Notes: generated from the letters alone by a model not told the origin. Counted from the first letter of the stretch, positions 11,924-24,009 are shown. The stretch is 64,000 bases of DNA from Megascapheus bottae (GCA_024803745.1 JANJXV010000004.1:52270358-52334357), one strand, 5' to 3'. A program made the numbers and translations.

Positions 11924-11925
<2 letters not shown>
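9976..11925. other. repeat-free block with conserved-element character
   Basis: Nearly 2 kb with no recognised retroelement and less low-complexity sequence than its surroundings. Minus-strand and plus-strand ORFs at 10428-10677 overlap each other and look like chance. The core at 10860-11640 is listed separately as a candidate regulatory element. Confidence 0.5.
10860..11640. promoter_or_regulatory. candidate conserved non-coding regulatory element
   Basis: The segment is dense in strong transcription-factor-like words. There is a bicoid-class TAATCC at 10895-10900, a TAATTA homeodomain core at 11199-11204, two opposed TCF/SOX-like halves (ctttg-tat-caaag) at 11237-11249, another 'atcaaag' at about 11348-11354, and a perfect octamer ATGCAAAT at 11436-11443. 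No retroelement interrupts it. Motif content alone cannot prove function; cross-species conservation is inferred, not observed. Confidence 0.35.

Positions 11926-11962
<37 letters not shown>
11926..11962. repeat. (CA)n microsatellite
   Basis: About 18 CA units, preceded by imperfect 'gtgtgtgcatgg' and followed by 'aatacacgcacac'. It is not attached to a recognised retroelement. ORFs running through it on both strands are repeat artefacts. Confidence 0.97.
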
Positions 11963-11964
<2 letters not shown>

Positions 11965-13079
11965 TACACGCACACAAAATCTAACTTTCTATCCAGTCCA
12001 TTAGATTTCTTGGTTGCTTCTAAAGTAGTAATTCATGGGCCTGTACAGATACTTAATTAACATTTATAACTATATTATAAATGATCATATCAAATTACCC
12101 TTACAATACCTTAACATTTATTATCAATTGGAGCATCTGTGGAAAGAAATCATATCCTCATCGCCTGATCATGAACTTGTCAAAATTTTCAAATTTGGGG
12201 GAAATTACAACCAACATGATATACCTGACGAATATGTATCACTCTGACATGCCTGTTTCTGTTGGCTCAAGACATGTGTTTAGTTGTTTGAACAATGTTA
12301 AACACCAGGACCTAAGATAAAATATAGACTGGGTGACCTTAAAAGTAACAGTGTCCAGGTAAACATGGAAGACTGGCAGTGGCATTCCTGAAAGAAACTA
12401 TTCTCCGTAAGAATGTAGATCCAGTAACGTGTGTTAAATCATGACTCAGAGCTTCCATGGGGCTTTTCAGGTGGGATCAATACAGATGGCATCATGCTAG
12501 AGAGTAAATGGCTCAAACTGTGGAAGTACTAGCCAAGGAAATGTGCCTTTCTATCTACAGTGCTCATCGGGGTTATCATGCACACTTACTGAGCATAACA
12601 AGGAAGTGAGGCAGGGCATGAGATAGAGCCCTATCCCAGGGTTAGTCTGACATAGAGAACAATGCTACTGTTATACTGATCTTTAAGCAATGGTGGATAT
12701 TTCTGTTCAAGCCTTGATGCATAGTCCCAAGTTTAGTGGTCTAGTCATCTCCTCTCTATACATTTCAGTCTTCTTATCTGAACGATGAAAGGAGGTCACA
12801 CCATGTATCTCACAAGATTTCTGGAAGAATAGATTTTTAGAGACTTCTGAGGATGGAACCCAGGATCTTGCCACATTTCCAGCCAGGATTAGCAGAAGAG
12901 ACTCAGGATACACCAGTGCCTATGAATTTCTTCCTCAGGAGAGACAAGAATGATGGGTAAAGTATTTTTGGAAGTGGAGTCTTTTTTAAAGCAGGAGTTG
13001 ACAAATAGTTCAGTATCAAATTAAAATGTGTCTGCATATGAAAAAAACCACAATGATCAGAATTAAGAGACAAATCAAG
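11963..13079. other. unique non-coding stretch
   Basis: No recognised repeat or gene. Overlapping 65-79-codon ORFs around 12035-12320 are in competing frames and lack motifs. Confidence 0.45.
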
Positions 13080-13160
13080 CCCTCATACTTGTCATCCTTG
13101 ATACTGGGGAAGCTAAGATTTGAGTATCATGGTTTAAATCTAGCCTATGTATCATCTGTC
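13080..13160 (+). mobile_element. possible decayed B1-like left monomer
   Basis: 'gggaagctaagatttgag' followed by 'atggtttaaatctagcct' tracks the B1-Geo left monomer in order but with many differences. No right monomer follows. Confidence 0.3.
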
Positions 13161-13254
13161 ATCTGTCTAATCCATCCATAACTGATCTTTCAAATCTATC
13201 TTATATATTCTCTATGTATCAATGAAAACAAGCCAATGGAACCCACCAAATGCT

Positions 13255-13415
13255 GTGTGAGAAAAGTGGAGGGAGTGGAAAGAGAAATGAGACTGTTAGA
13301 GGAGGTGACTTTGTTTCAAGGATAATATGCAAGCAAATGTACACAAGTCTCAGAGTATCACACATCAAATGCATGCTAATTCAAAAAATAAAAAAGAATA
13401 AAGTTCTGTTCTAAA
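13255..13415 (+). mobile_element. possible old L1-type 3' tail
   Basis: A purine-rich stretch is followed by 'gtacacaagtctcagag' and an A-rich end at 13382-13401. This resembles the layout of older L1 3' UTRs. The assignment is weak. Confidence 0.25.
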
Positions 13416-15567
13416 CATTAAAAAAAAGAAAGGAAAAGAAAGCATGGAGGTAGGATGATCTTCCTAGCAATGAGACCAGAGGCGCAAGAGAAGAAGAAAG
13501 TTGATTCACAAGAGCTTGCTTCAGTCATGGTACAACCAGACAAGCAATGAAATACTTCGGAAGTCAAAGAAGCATAGAGTGATTTTGTGTCTGTCTAATC
13601 AAATCTGAAGTCTGTACAGCAGGCAATCAAGAAAGGAGGAACTCGTGCAGGCTAAGACCCCAGGAACACAAGCTAATTTTGTCATTGCAGGTGTCACTCA
13701 AGAGTGGAAGTTGAGAGAAGGAGGAAGAGAGCATTTGCAATATCTGGTCTCAGTGAATGAAGGTTTAGGCACTAACTCAAGGTTTTCAGATGATTAATAA
13801 GAAACATATTCAGAAGAGAATTCTGGAGACTTTTGCTTGGGGCTAACCATGCTGCCACAACAACAACAAAGCCAGAACAAAGCTAGTCCTGAACTTGTTC
13901 TGGACACATCAGCTTTGAAAACTTATCTTCTCCTGGGGATACTTTGGTAATTGGGTAAAAACCAATTGGGTTTGCAATCTACATATTATAGCATTGTTGA
14001 AGTGGAACTCTGGTTCATTCACATCGCTGAACATTATGCAAGAGAAACATTTTCTCCTTAATGTAAAATAATGCCAAGAGGTGAGGCTGTATAGTTTCAG
14101 CTTTGTTATCAGTAACTACACTCCAGCTCAGACAGAAGTAATGGCAGCAACAAGAGTGCTAAAAAAGATTGCCTTTTGGAATCATTCATCTGTGAAACTG
14201 ATGAGATTATAAGATGAAAACTCAGTGGCAAGCTATAATGATGGGTTCATCAGTTTTGTATGAATTTAGCTTGACATATAACAGCCTTGAGTTGTAACCA
14301 TTATGATGGTCTCAGAGTAATACTAGTTAGTTTTTTTATACATATTTTTTCCAGCCTACTACAAGTAGGTTAAAAAAAATAAAATGGTGTGTAAAGCTTT
14401 AGAACTGAACACTAGCACTATTACTATAGTATGGCATTTTCATAGTAGCTTAAGATAAATAAGATATAATCCAGTATTAATGGATCTCTTTTGTTCTGAA
14501 CAAAACCAAACCCGTATTTTTCTCATTCAAATTGCAAATATCTGATTGGTCTTTCTGCACTCAGGATCATGCCTCTGCCAGCAAGTCCTCCAGCAATTTG
14601 TGGTTTGAGCAAACCTGTGTCTGAGAGCTCCCTTCTTCACTCTCACAACATTTGGGGGTTGGTTTTCAGGCACTGAGTCTCGTTCTAGAATGACATGTTA
14701 GCTTCTATAAAATCACAAGGAAGCCCTTTTTAGAATGGGTATTATAAAAGGTTAGACAAACTGAAGGCACCTAGGCCAAGGGCTGACAACACCAGAATTA
14801 ATGTATAAAATTACTTGAGTTACAGACTCAAGAACAGATGTGGCAACTGCATATTTGTATATGCTGTATACACTAAGTGTTCACAGAATATTCTAGGGCA
14901 ATGAGTCACTATAGCAAAAAGTACTAAGCCACGGCCAAATCTCAGCTCTGAAAGATGGTAGTTGAGGGACAGTCAAAACCATATTCTCAAGAGAGGTGGA
15001 CAAAGGGAATAGGACATGTGACAATATATTATTTAACTTAATTCAGAAATAAAAAGGTAAAAAATGAGAAGTCAATAGATAATAAGCTAGAATCAGTAGG
15101 AGACAGAACCTGTGTTCCTCCTGCTATCATCTTCCATAATCTGGTATTGGCTACACAAGAAATCTTGCTTCTTCTCTTGGAGAATTCTAACTGCAATGTG
15201 CCATCAAACTTGAGATTTCCTTTTAGAAGGGGAAATTTGCAGTTCTTAGAGATTTTCGATATGAACAAAGGATAATGTAATAATGCTCGTAGAGAAGTAA
15301 TCTTAACTCTGTCATCACTTGAGGGAAAAAATGACATTTGGCTAATTTGGTGAATTTGAAAAACTTCTCCATGATTTAACTTCAGCACTAATGATAACTT
15401 ATTCATTCCCTTCTGTGGAATAATACACGTGGTTAACTACAGAAACAAAACACAATCACATGCAACTGAAAAGAATTCATTGCCACAATATTAAAATGAG
15501 AATAATAAATACAGAATTCTTTGCATTCTGAAGGAGGAGAGAAGACAGGAGAGATAGAAACTTCAAA
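13416..15567. other. repeat-poor unique block
   Basis: About 2.1 kb with no recognised repeat family. The minus-strand 122-codon ORF at 15038-15406 is one of the longest non-repeat ORFs in the window, but it shows no domain, signal peptide or codon-like pattern and is probably chance. Confidence 0.45.
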
Positions 15568-15580
15568 ATACAAGAGATGT

Positions 15581-15776
15581 GGGGCCGGGAGTTCGGCCTA
15601 GTGGTTAAAGTGCTTGCCTAGCATGCATGAAGACCCGGGTTCGATTCCTCGGTACCACATACATAGAAAAAAGCTGGAAGTGGTGCTGAGGCTCAAGTGG
15701 TAGAGCTCTAGCCTTGAGAAAGTCCAAGGACAGTGCTCAGGCCCTGAGCTCAAGCCCAGGACTGGCAAAAAAAAAA
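15581..15776 (+). mobile_element. IDL-Geo SINE, young, with target-site duplication
   Basis: Full-length, near-consensus copy. The left monomer has an A-box at about 15593-15604 and B-box 'ggttcgattcc' at 15638-15648. The Geo monomer has A-box-like 'gaggctcaagtgg' at 15688-15700 and B-box-like 'gagctcaagccc' at 15746-15757. It is flanked by 13-bp direct repeats, 15568-15580 and 15777-15789, which differ at one base. Confidence 0.97.
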
Positions 15777-15789
15777 ATGCAAGAGATGT

Positions 15790-16854
15790 TTTTCAAAGCA
15801 GAACACTAAACTTCTACTTAAAATTCAATGTGTTCATATATGCGACCTAACTGGTGTGTATATATGCAATATAGAGTGTATAATATATATATGATATATC
15901 ATGTACCTTACATATAATGTATAACATACATAATACATTAATGTATAATTAGGCAGACAGACAAATAGGTATTCTTCTGAAGTCAAATAGCGATATCCAT
16001 TCTATTTAGGAAGAGAAAAGGAAAATTCAGTGGATATAATAATAACAGAGAGGAAAATGGGAAGGTAGAGGAATAGAGAGAAAAATCAAAGACAAAGAAG
16101 AAGAGAACATAAGCCTAGGAAATCAAGATGGAGAGCAATAGCATGTTTAATGATTAATGTTAAGACAACCTTATAGTAAGATAGTTTGCTTTGTGGCATC
16201 CTTAGATTTTTGGTTTAATTACAGAAGCTAAAAGAAAAATTTTAAAGTAGCGCCGAATGAAACAAAATGGAACAGAGCTTTGGAGTTGAAAAGATTGTAT
16301 AATTCTAATCGTTCTTCCCATCTTTCTTCCAATGGCAGAAAAACCATCTTACTCCCTATCCTGAAGAAGTCTTTTCTCTCCTCAGGTTCACAGTCAATGA
16401 CATATTTTCATTTCTTGTATTTTCAGCCGCCCTCTTTATCTGACTCTTTAAGTCCAATGGCCAAAACCTTCCCAGTCACTTTCCAGCCTTTCTGTCCATA
16501 TCCAGTACCCACCTCCATCAATACCCTTATCCTTGTACTGTTTAGGTCAGGTAGTCTTTTGGAAAAAGTACTTAGAGTCCTGTTGCTCTCTCAAAGCCTC
16601 TTCCAAAATACCGTATTGTGCTTTCAACATCTTTAATATTTGATTGGCAAATGGTGCCTCATTCTGTCCCTCCCTAGCTTCACTATGGATGTGTCAACCA
16701 CATGAATATTTGTAAGATCCTAGAATAACTTCTCCTGTACATCATGGTTTGATTTTTCATGTCATTTTCTAACATGTTATTCCTCAAAGGACCTTGCCTT
16801 TGACAAGAAAACAACATATGCTAAATCACAACAGAGTGCTTCCATTATGTTCCT

Positions 16855-16885
<31 letters not shown>

Positions 16886-17408
16886 TTATATGTAATATAT
16901 ACTGTGTAAATTGTTGCTATATTCCTCTCTCACTAGAGTAAATACACACAGTGCATATTTCACTTATTGATAGCTTACAGCCAATGATGCTTTCCTAATC
17001 TTTGTCCAGGACTTCTTATATTATGAAGCTTATTAATACCTTGAAAATTCATCATTTAGGTTAAACATTTACAGGAAACTGTACAGAGCATGAAATCCCT
17101 GTTGCCATATGTAGAAGTGCCTACAGATGATAAGTGAGTGATTGGTTCCAACAAAGCTTGTCTTCAGTGAAGTTTGAATTGTATATAACTCATGTGCTAC
17201 AAAATTTTATTCAACATTGGATTCCTTATCAAATTTATAAGCTGAAAAAAATCTATTCACAATTTATAGTTCCTACATAAACTAGCAGACAGTTATATTT
17301 GGCTTTGAACTATAGTTTGTCAAACTGTATCTGTGTTATAACCACTTCTGGTTTGACAGTCTTCTTTATCAGTCCATTTTGTTTTTGTTTTAGTGATTGT
17401 TTTCTCAG

Positions 17409-17409
<1 letters not shown>
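15790..17409. other. unique AT-rich block
   Basis: Contains a 'tata/cata'-rich patch at about 15840-15950 and a simple (AAAT)n run at 16855-16885 with no SINE attached. The plus-strand 118-codon ORF at 16280-16636 lies in pyrimidine-rich DNA and has no recognisable domain. No gene seen. Confidence 0.45.
16855..16885. repeat. (AAAT)n simple repeat
   Basis: About seven AAAT units in a row inside otherwise unique DNA. Confidence 0.95.

Positions 17410-17490
<81 letters not shown>
17410..17490. repeat. (CA)n microsatellite, about 40 units
   Basis: A long CA array with a single interruption (a T in place of C near 17441), followed by a 'gaaaagaaaa' purine stretch. Several ORFs crossing it on both strands are poly-His/Thr or Cys/Val artefacts. 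Confidence 0.98.
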
Positions 17491-17491
<1 letters not shown>

Positions 17492-18588
17492 GAAAGAAAA
17501 GAAAAGAAAAAACAGAGCAAAACAAACTCTGGCAACAACAAGATTAAATATTCTCCCTAGATAAAAAATCTGGTCATTACATAGTATACCTTCCCTACTC
17601 CTGACTATTGCTGGAAACCTTTCTATAGCTTTCCAATTTGCTTCCTTTAATATCAGAAGGCTCACCTAGGATCAAATGTGTGCTCAGTCTTTGTTCTGTA
17701 GATACCGGTCTCTCTCATACCTCATCAGATTTGCTCAAATTTCAGGGCCCTCCAGTGGAACTGACAGCAATTTTTTTCATCTTGCCTTTCCCAAGCTAGT
17801 GATCAATAATTCTGTCTTGAAAATCTCCTGCACACATGATACTAATTGCCTGATCTATGCTCCCTGAAACCTGGTTTTACACCACATAATAGATACACTG
17901 GATCCTTTGCCCGGTATACCACTAGCCTTCTACCTCCTACCTGGTAGGGCTCTGTTTTCCAACCAAAGAGCTACAAATTCATTTCCAATTTCCCTGTCTG
18001 TGAGATTACTTCATTCAGTTGTAATCAAGGAGATTCATTAAGAAAAAGCTCTCTAATCTGCAGTTTTGATGATACGTGCTTATAATTCTCAACCTGAAAA
18101 GTTAACTTGAAATGAATATATATAGTAAATTTTGCATTTTTAGAGTATTACATATGATGTAATTTGAGCATTAGAATAACCTTGAGAAACAGATATATTT
18201 ATGTATATATATGTTCTTTATCACTTTAAGCAAAAATTTCCTATTTTGTGTGTTTCATCAAATCCTTAAACCAAGAAGTGTCTTCTAACCGAAGGCCTCA
18301 GATTTTTCTCCCTACTGACTTCCATTGACTTCCTAATAGTGATGCCATCTGGCCATTCTCTTTCACTTGCTAAATGTGATAACCTGGTTCACAGAAAGAA
18401 ACTGGCTTATGCTAAGGTATTTATATGATTAAAAAGCAAATGCTTATTTAACAGCTAGAAAAGCAACATTAGTCATAATGTAAATATAGAATATGTTAAT
18501 TTAAAAGGAGAAAAATTATTTCTGAAATATTTAGATGGAGAACCATAAATGGTGGCAAGTTAGAAAGCTCACAGAAATGCCTTTCAGT
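17491..18588. other. unique non-coding stretch
   Basis: No recognised repeat family or gene; small AT-rich words occur near 18115-18215. Confidence 0.45.
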
Positions 18589-18596
18589 AAGCAGGA

Positions 18597-18803
18597 TTTT
18601 TTTGTGTGGTAGGGGAGCCAGTCCTGAGGCTTCGACTCAGGGCCTGGCATTGTCCTTGGGCTTTTCTCAAGGCTAGCACTTTACCATATGAGCCAGGCAC
18701 CAATTCTTGCCTTTTCTGTGTATGTAGCACCAAGGAATCGAACCCAGGGCTTCATGCATGCTAGACAAGCACTCTACCCTACTAGGCCACCCCCCTGGTC
18801 CCA
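18597..18803 (-). mobile_element. IDL-Geo SINE, antisense, with target-site duplication
   Basis: The plus strand reads from the reversed tail (T-run) through the Geo monomer ('ccttgggcttttctcaagg') to the ID-like head ('caagcactctaccc', 'taggcca'). It is flanked by 8-bp direct repeats 'aagcagga' at 18589-18596 and 18804-18811. Confidence 0.93.
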
Positions 18804-18880
18804 AAGCAGGAAAATTTTTATTGAAATAACCAAGTATTAAATTTGTTTGAAAGCTAAACTTCAGTTTTATGCCAATGCAA

Positions 18881-18924
18881 ATATTATTATTATTATTATT
18901 ATTATTGTTATTATTATTATTATT
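18881..18924. repeat. (ATT)n microsatellite
   Basis: About 14 ATT units with one G interruption near 18907. Confidence 0.97.
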
Positions 18925-20174
18925 TGTGAACTAAATCTTCAGGAGACCTATGACTGGGCATTGAAATGAGTTTGATAGGTTTTTTTATCAAGTAATCGGC
19001 TGACAACTCGACTCTACCTAGGAGTGGACTTTAGTAGTGAAGGAACTTCCTCGGCCAGCGTGAAGAGAAGTCACCAGGGGCAGCTAGTAGCCTATAATGT
19101 GTGAGATCTGACCTATATCTAGGACATGCTTTAAGGTCAGCAAAGCTCCAAGTTTCCTCTGGAGGTCATGTAAGTCTCCGTTGCAATCACATTACAGATC
19201 CACCTTCCTCATCACCTCTTGAATACCTCCAGAGAAAACACCCTACATGCCACTGCAATTTTCCCTCTCTGATTTTATTTCTAAAAAATAAAGACAGGTA
19301 ATTCTGAAAAATAAAGCATGTATATGTGCTTTTCATGCACTGAGTTAAAATTTGTATTTCTCTAGAGATGAATAAAACAATACAAAAACCCTACTAAACC
19401 CTACATTAGGCCAAGAGGACCACATAATTAAGGGATATACAACTAAACCAGGAAAAATTAAGCCTAAAATTACCGAAGGTGCCAAAAAAAATGATCAAGA
19501 AAACTAAAGTTTCCCTGCCTAAATTTGAAAGCAAGCTACAGAAAGGATCAGTCTAATATACCTTAAATTAATGCAGTTCTTAAAATCTGTGATTAATGAA
19601 AGATAAGAAGAGAAATGAGGGAGGAAAGGATGAAAGGAAAAAGCAGAGGAAGAAGGAAAGAAAGGAGGAAGGAAATAAATTATAATTTAAAGGGAAAAGG
19701 AAGACAACAAAATTTTCAACTCCATTTTGTTTCCATACTTTTTCTCATTTAAGAGAATATTACTTGATATTGGAAAGCATTAAGCAGAAATTCTAATAAA
19801 GGAAATTTTATTATTAGTTTTTGAGGAATGGTTATAATCACAGCCATATGACTTTCAGAGAGTTTATAGAACATTTTTATGAATTGTTTTATGAGTGACT
19901 TGCAGATAATTTAAATTACAAAACAAATTACATTAATCAGAATGTCTTTATAGCTCTTTTGCTAGTTAACTATTATATATAATTTATTCATTAATCTATG
20001 CATTTTACTCACTGCTGGAATTCTACTTTATGCCTGACACTTGCCTTTTCCATCTCTCCTGTAAAAATCTTTCTAAAACAATGACCTTTTCACAGAACAA
20101 ATATTTGGCTCTTTTGATACCTTCTATCTACTGTAATAGTGAGTAGTTTTAATAGTCACCTTCAAAAGCCTCCT
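18925..20174. other. unique non-coding stretch with a purine tract
   Basis: Mostly unique. A G/A-only stretch lies at about 19600-19675. A 66-codon ORF at 19101-19301 has no recognisable features. Confidence 0.45.
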
Positions 20175-20308
20175 GAAGCCGGGTGTGGTGGCTCATGCCT
20201 GTAATTCTTGCTACTCGGAGGCTGAGATCTGAGGATCGCAGCTCAAAGCCAGCCCAGGCAATACAAAGCCGAGAGACTCTTTTATACAATTAATCACCTT
20301 AAAACAAA
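20175..20308 (+). mobile_element. B1-Geo left monomer only, truncated
   Basis: 'gccgggtgtggtggctcatg', 'ctactcggaggctgag' and 'gaggatcgcagctc' give one of the cleanest 7SL-like left monomers in the window. The linker begins ('ttaatcacctt'), but the Geo monomer is missing and the sequence passes directly into an inverted fragment of IDL. Confidence 0.85.
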
Positions 20309-20331
20309 GCCACTAGGCCAAACTCCTGGCC
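20309..20331 (-). mobile_element. inverted fragment of the IDL 5' end
   Basis: 'ccactaggccaaactcctgg' is the reverse complement of the first bases of the IDL monomer. It abuts the truncated B1 left monomer, which makes a chimeric junction. Confidence 0.7.
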
Positions 20332-20555
20332 TAGAATAAGCCTGGCCTTAGAATAAGCTTAGAAGAAGTTAGTTGAGTCCTGGAGACACGGCCTTGAAAG
20401 GCATGTGAGGATTCTGGCCCTTTCTTTTCTTTTCCACCTAACTAGCATGAGGTAAACTACATTGTTCCTCATGCTCTCCTGTCACTATGGTCTTTCTTGC
20501 CCTGGTAGAAAAGTATCAGGGCTCAGCTAGGAACTCCTAACCTGTCAGCTAAAGT

Positions 20556-20850
20556 ACACCTTACTTTATTTCATTTCATTTTTATTTTATTTTATTTACT
20601 GTAAAGGTGATGTACAGAAAGTTTACTGATCCATAAGTAAGATAACGAGTACATTTCTTTTCAAACAGTATTACCCCCTCACTAATTTTCTCCCACTTTC
20701 TCTCCCCCCCCCCCTTTGTAAAGTTCATTTCCAATATAGTGGCTAGTGAGTGTTGCTGTTGTTTTGGTCCTCTCTCCTTCCCCAAATCAGATAAATATAT
20801 ACAAGGCAAACGGTATGGAAATCAAAAACTGATTACTGGGGAATAAAGTC
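20556..20850 (-). mobile_element. LINE-1 3' UTR, antisense
   Basis: A T-rich start at 20560-20595 leads into 'gtaaaggtgatgtacag', shared with the L1 at 53622, then a pyrimidine/C-run tract at 20690-20715 and 'tttccaatatagtggctag'. No ORF2 codons are included, so it is truncated within the 3' UTR. Confidence 0.75.
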
Positions 20851-22063
20851 AACCTTTCTAAGCATTGGTTTTGGACTTGCCTGTGGTAGTGTTAGAATGC
20901 TCAGGTCCACTGGTTTAGGCTATACAGGGAGACCATCTCAAGAGAGGAATAAAAGCAAGCAAGAAAACAAACCTGTTTTCACTGTGAAGTGATGATGTCG
21001 GGTATTCTAGTGATGGAGTACTAACATATATCTTCTATTTTTTTTACTTACATTTTCATGTACTCCTAGCTCCTCATATTGATATTTTCCTGTGCCTTAA
21101 CCCCAAAGTCAGCATCTTCCTCATTTTATATCTTTAAAATATCTAGGAAGACTCATACACATACTAGCACCTCAATAAATATTTATTGAACAAGAAAAAA
21201 TATATAATAAGAATGGCAGCCACATTCAGACCGTTAAATTTTCTCCTTAAATTTTTATAAGAAACACATCAGAGAGTAGAACATGTCCTGTGGACTAGCT
21301 CAGGCTTATCTGAAAATATTATTTTAAAAGATATTCTTAAAATATTAATGGCAAAATTTTCATAAAGGCCACTAGTGAGAAAGAAATGTATTCTGCATTT
21401 GAGAAACACATCTATCTTACCTGAAGGTCAAATGCAGACTAAAGTTACTGAATAACATATCAGGAAGAATAATTGGTTATTCTTGTTTCTGTTTATACTG
21501 ATGCTGTGAAGGTTTTTGTTTTATCAAGATTATAAATTGCAGTTAGTGCTTGAATGTATAGGAAGAAACATTAACTTCTTAGCAAATACAATATTTAGAA
21601 ACTCATGCCACTTGCAAAATGCAAACAGAGACTGGTCATCTTATTCATTCTTTACTTAATAGCCAATGGTGGAATTAAACACAAATATTTTAATTTGATA
21701 ATTATTTGTTGTGAGAAATCATTACTCAGTTCAGTCTCCAGCAGAGATTTAGACTTAAAGGTCAAGACTACAGCATTTAGTCCATTAGAAAAAAATGGTG
21801 TTTCAAATGATATCTTGATGACCTATAAGAGTTAATGAATTTCTTAAGTGAATGCTTTAGACCATCATTAGTGATAGAAACAATTCTAATAATGTACAGC
21901 TAGCAGAGCAGAAAACTTTAAAGATGCGTCTCTCACTTGAAGCACTAAAGGTTAATTAAGTCAGGATCTATTGAATCAGGAGGAGGAAGCTTTCTTTTAA
22001 AACAATATTAAGCACTAAATTGTTAGCATAAGATTTCCAAACAATGTCAACAAATAATGGAGA

Positions 22064-22064
<1 letters not shown>
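20851..22064. other. unique non-coding stretch
   Basis: No recognised repeat family or gene. A 76-codon ORF at 21605-21835 has no recognisable domain. Confidence 0.45.

Positions 22065-22109
<45 letters not shown>
22065..22109. repeat. (CA)n microsatellite, about 22 units
   Basis: Uninterrupted CA array in unique DNA. Confidence 0.98.
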
Positions 22110-22110
<1 letters not shown>

Positions 22111-22585
22111 AACTTCCTTCTGTAATATCCACCCCAGATGAATTGGTTTTCCAAGCAGTTACCATACTTCAACATTTTGTATTTCTCCTTATCAGCAAGT
22201 CGGGGAGACTTCGAGATAATCAGGGGCAAATACTTCAGTACAATAATTACTTGGAACGTTTAACATGTAATACATCCAAATAAAGGACATAAAAGTATGC
22301 ATCAAGTAAAGAAACATGATGCTAGCAAAACAACATAAAGTCAGGGAAGTCCAAGTGTGAAAAACCTGACACAGTGGATATTAGCACTTTTTCTGAGCTT
22401 CCTGACATCAGAGTCCTAGTACCTTGTGTCACTCAGCCAACATTTCAATACCTTGTTTATTGAATTTGGTTTTGCTCTTTGGTCTTAATATATACCTCTC
22501 ATTCCTTTCTTACTTTGCTTGCTATGGATGACTTTCATTTATGAACTCCCCTGTTCTACGTAAGTACTGGGATTTGGGATTTAGA

Positions 22586-22588
<3 letters not shown>
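22110..22588. other. unique non-coding stretch
   Basis: Nothing recognised between the two dinucleotide arrays. Confidence 0.45.

Positions 22589-22635
<47 letters not shown>
22589..22635. repeat. (TG)n microsatellite, about 23 units
   Basis: Uninterrupted TG array followed by a T/C-rich stretch. It lies 480 bp from the CA array at 22065, so the two arrays are inverted relative to each other. The 101-codon ORF starting inside it is an artefact. Confidence 0.98.
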
Positions 22636-22636
<1 letters not shown>

Positions 22637-24009
22637 TTTTCCTTTCTTTTTTTTTCCCCTTTCATTTACTGAGTTTTTCATTTGTTTAGTGGAATTTATA
22701 TCTAGTTTCATAAACCTTGCTTTTATTTCAGCATATTGGAGTTTTCATTCTCTACCTCAACAGATCACTCCCCAACATCTTTTGAAGCCAGGTCTTATCA
22801 ATATAGTTGTACTGAAGTCTAGTGATAATGTTTTATTAAATGTTACATTCAGGCTGAAATCTCCCACAGCAGGCAGTCTAGAATCATTACCAGTCTGAAT
22901 ATTTTCTGTACCAAGATGATAATGATAAACACAAAGCCTCAGTTGGAGGCTTTACCACTTATTACTTAATCCACAACCCCCCCTGCAGCTATCTTTTGGT
23001 GTCTTCAAATGCCCACCCAAGGGTTATACAAAAACCTAAAGTGAAAATACATAAATAGTTTTTAAAGGGTCTTATTATACAACACAGGCTTCTGGCTTTA
23101 GAAAGATAGTTATCTTACTAACAAGAAGCCCAAAGTAACTTAAGTATTAGAAGGGAGAAATGTATTCACCACTAAGTGTTTTGAAAACTCTGAAATATTC
23201 TGAAAACTTCCACAAATATTTTTTCTTATTTGTTTTAAGAACTGACAGACATAGCTCAAATATCCATGTAATGAAATGTTTGAATAAGGGCAATGGATGA
23301 GTTTTTAAAAGAATTCTCTGCATACATCATAAATTCTGCAAATCAAGCTGGCTGAGCATGATTTCAGTCATAACAAGGTCTGCACACCAAATCAAAAGAC
23401 CAAAGGCTTTCAGCATCACCCTGAAGAAAACAATAGAGATAATGCACTCAAACCTCAGTGAGACAAAAATATTCCTGGTAGTATTTGTTCTCTCTCAGCT
23501 GCAAAGGAATGTAAAACCTCCTTCTCACAAAACTATGTGGAAAGACTTGTCAGGTCTGTTTTTGTTTTTAAAAAACAATTAGATAGGATTTTTGAGATCA
23601 GAACAGAGAGTGTGTAGAGTCTGGAACATATTTATATCCAGGCAAGCTTCTCACTGATGACCTAAACAGTTTCAATTAACCAATCAAGTGAAAGGAAGAT
23701 GTGAAAAATAAAAAGGTTCCTCCTGTTAAATTCTTCTTTCAGGTGACTACAAGAAGGAAGTTTCAAAATTATCCCTTTTAAAGATTTCATGTAAAATATT
23801 TATGCTGACCTTGACATGGGTGTTTCATTATGATAGTTTAGCCACTGAGAGCCATGGGGCAATTGGGGCAATGACTAAATCCTTGATGAAAATTGGGCGT
23901 GATTAGGGCAAAACTGATTGTCCTAACTGATTCTTGCAGAAAATACATTCAGAAATACACCAGTGTAGCTGGTCTTGTGCCAAAGTCATGCATATGGTAA
24001 AGAAGAATA
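22636..24009. other. unique non-coding stretch
   Basis: No recognised repeat family or gene; a 74-codon ORF at 23358-23582 lacks features. Confidence 0.45.

Noticed and set aside
15038..15406. 122-codon minus-strand ORF in unique DNA
   Set aside because: No domain, signal peptide, paralogue or splice context seen; length is within chance for 64 kb in six frames.
15593..15648. tRNA gene call from A- and B-box words
   Set aside because: The boxes belong to the IDL left monomer of a SINE with tail and target-site duplication; it is not a functional tRNA gene.
16280..16636. 118-codon plus-strand ORF
   Set aside because: Lies in pyrimidine-rich sequence that is poor in stops; Ser/Leu/Pro-rich with no recognisable domain.
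17299..17665. Four overlapping ORFs of 71-86 codons with His/Thr or Cys/Val runs
   Set aside because: All cross the CA array and owe their length to the lack of stops in it.
18881..18924. CRISPR-like or satellite array
   Set aside because: It is a plain ATT trinucleotide repeat with no spacers or longer unit; no CRISPR-type array occurs in the window.
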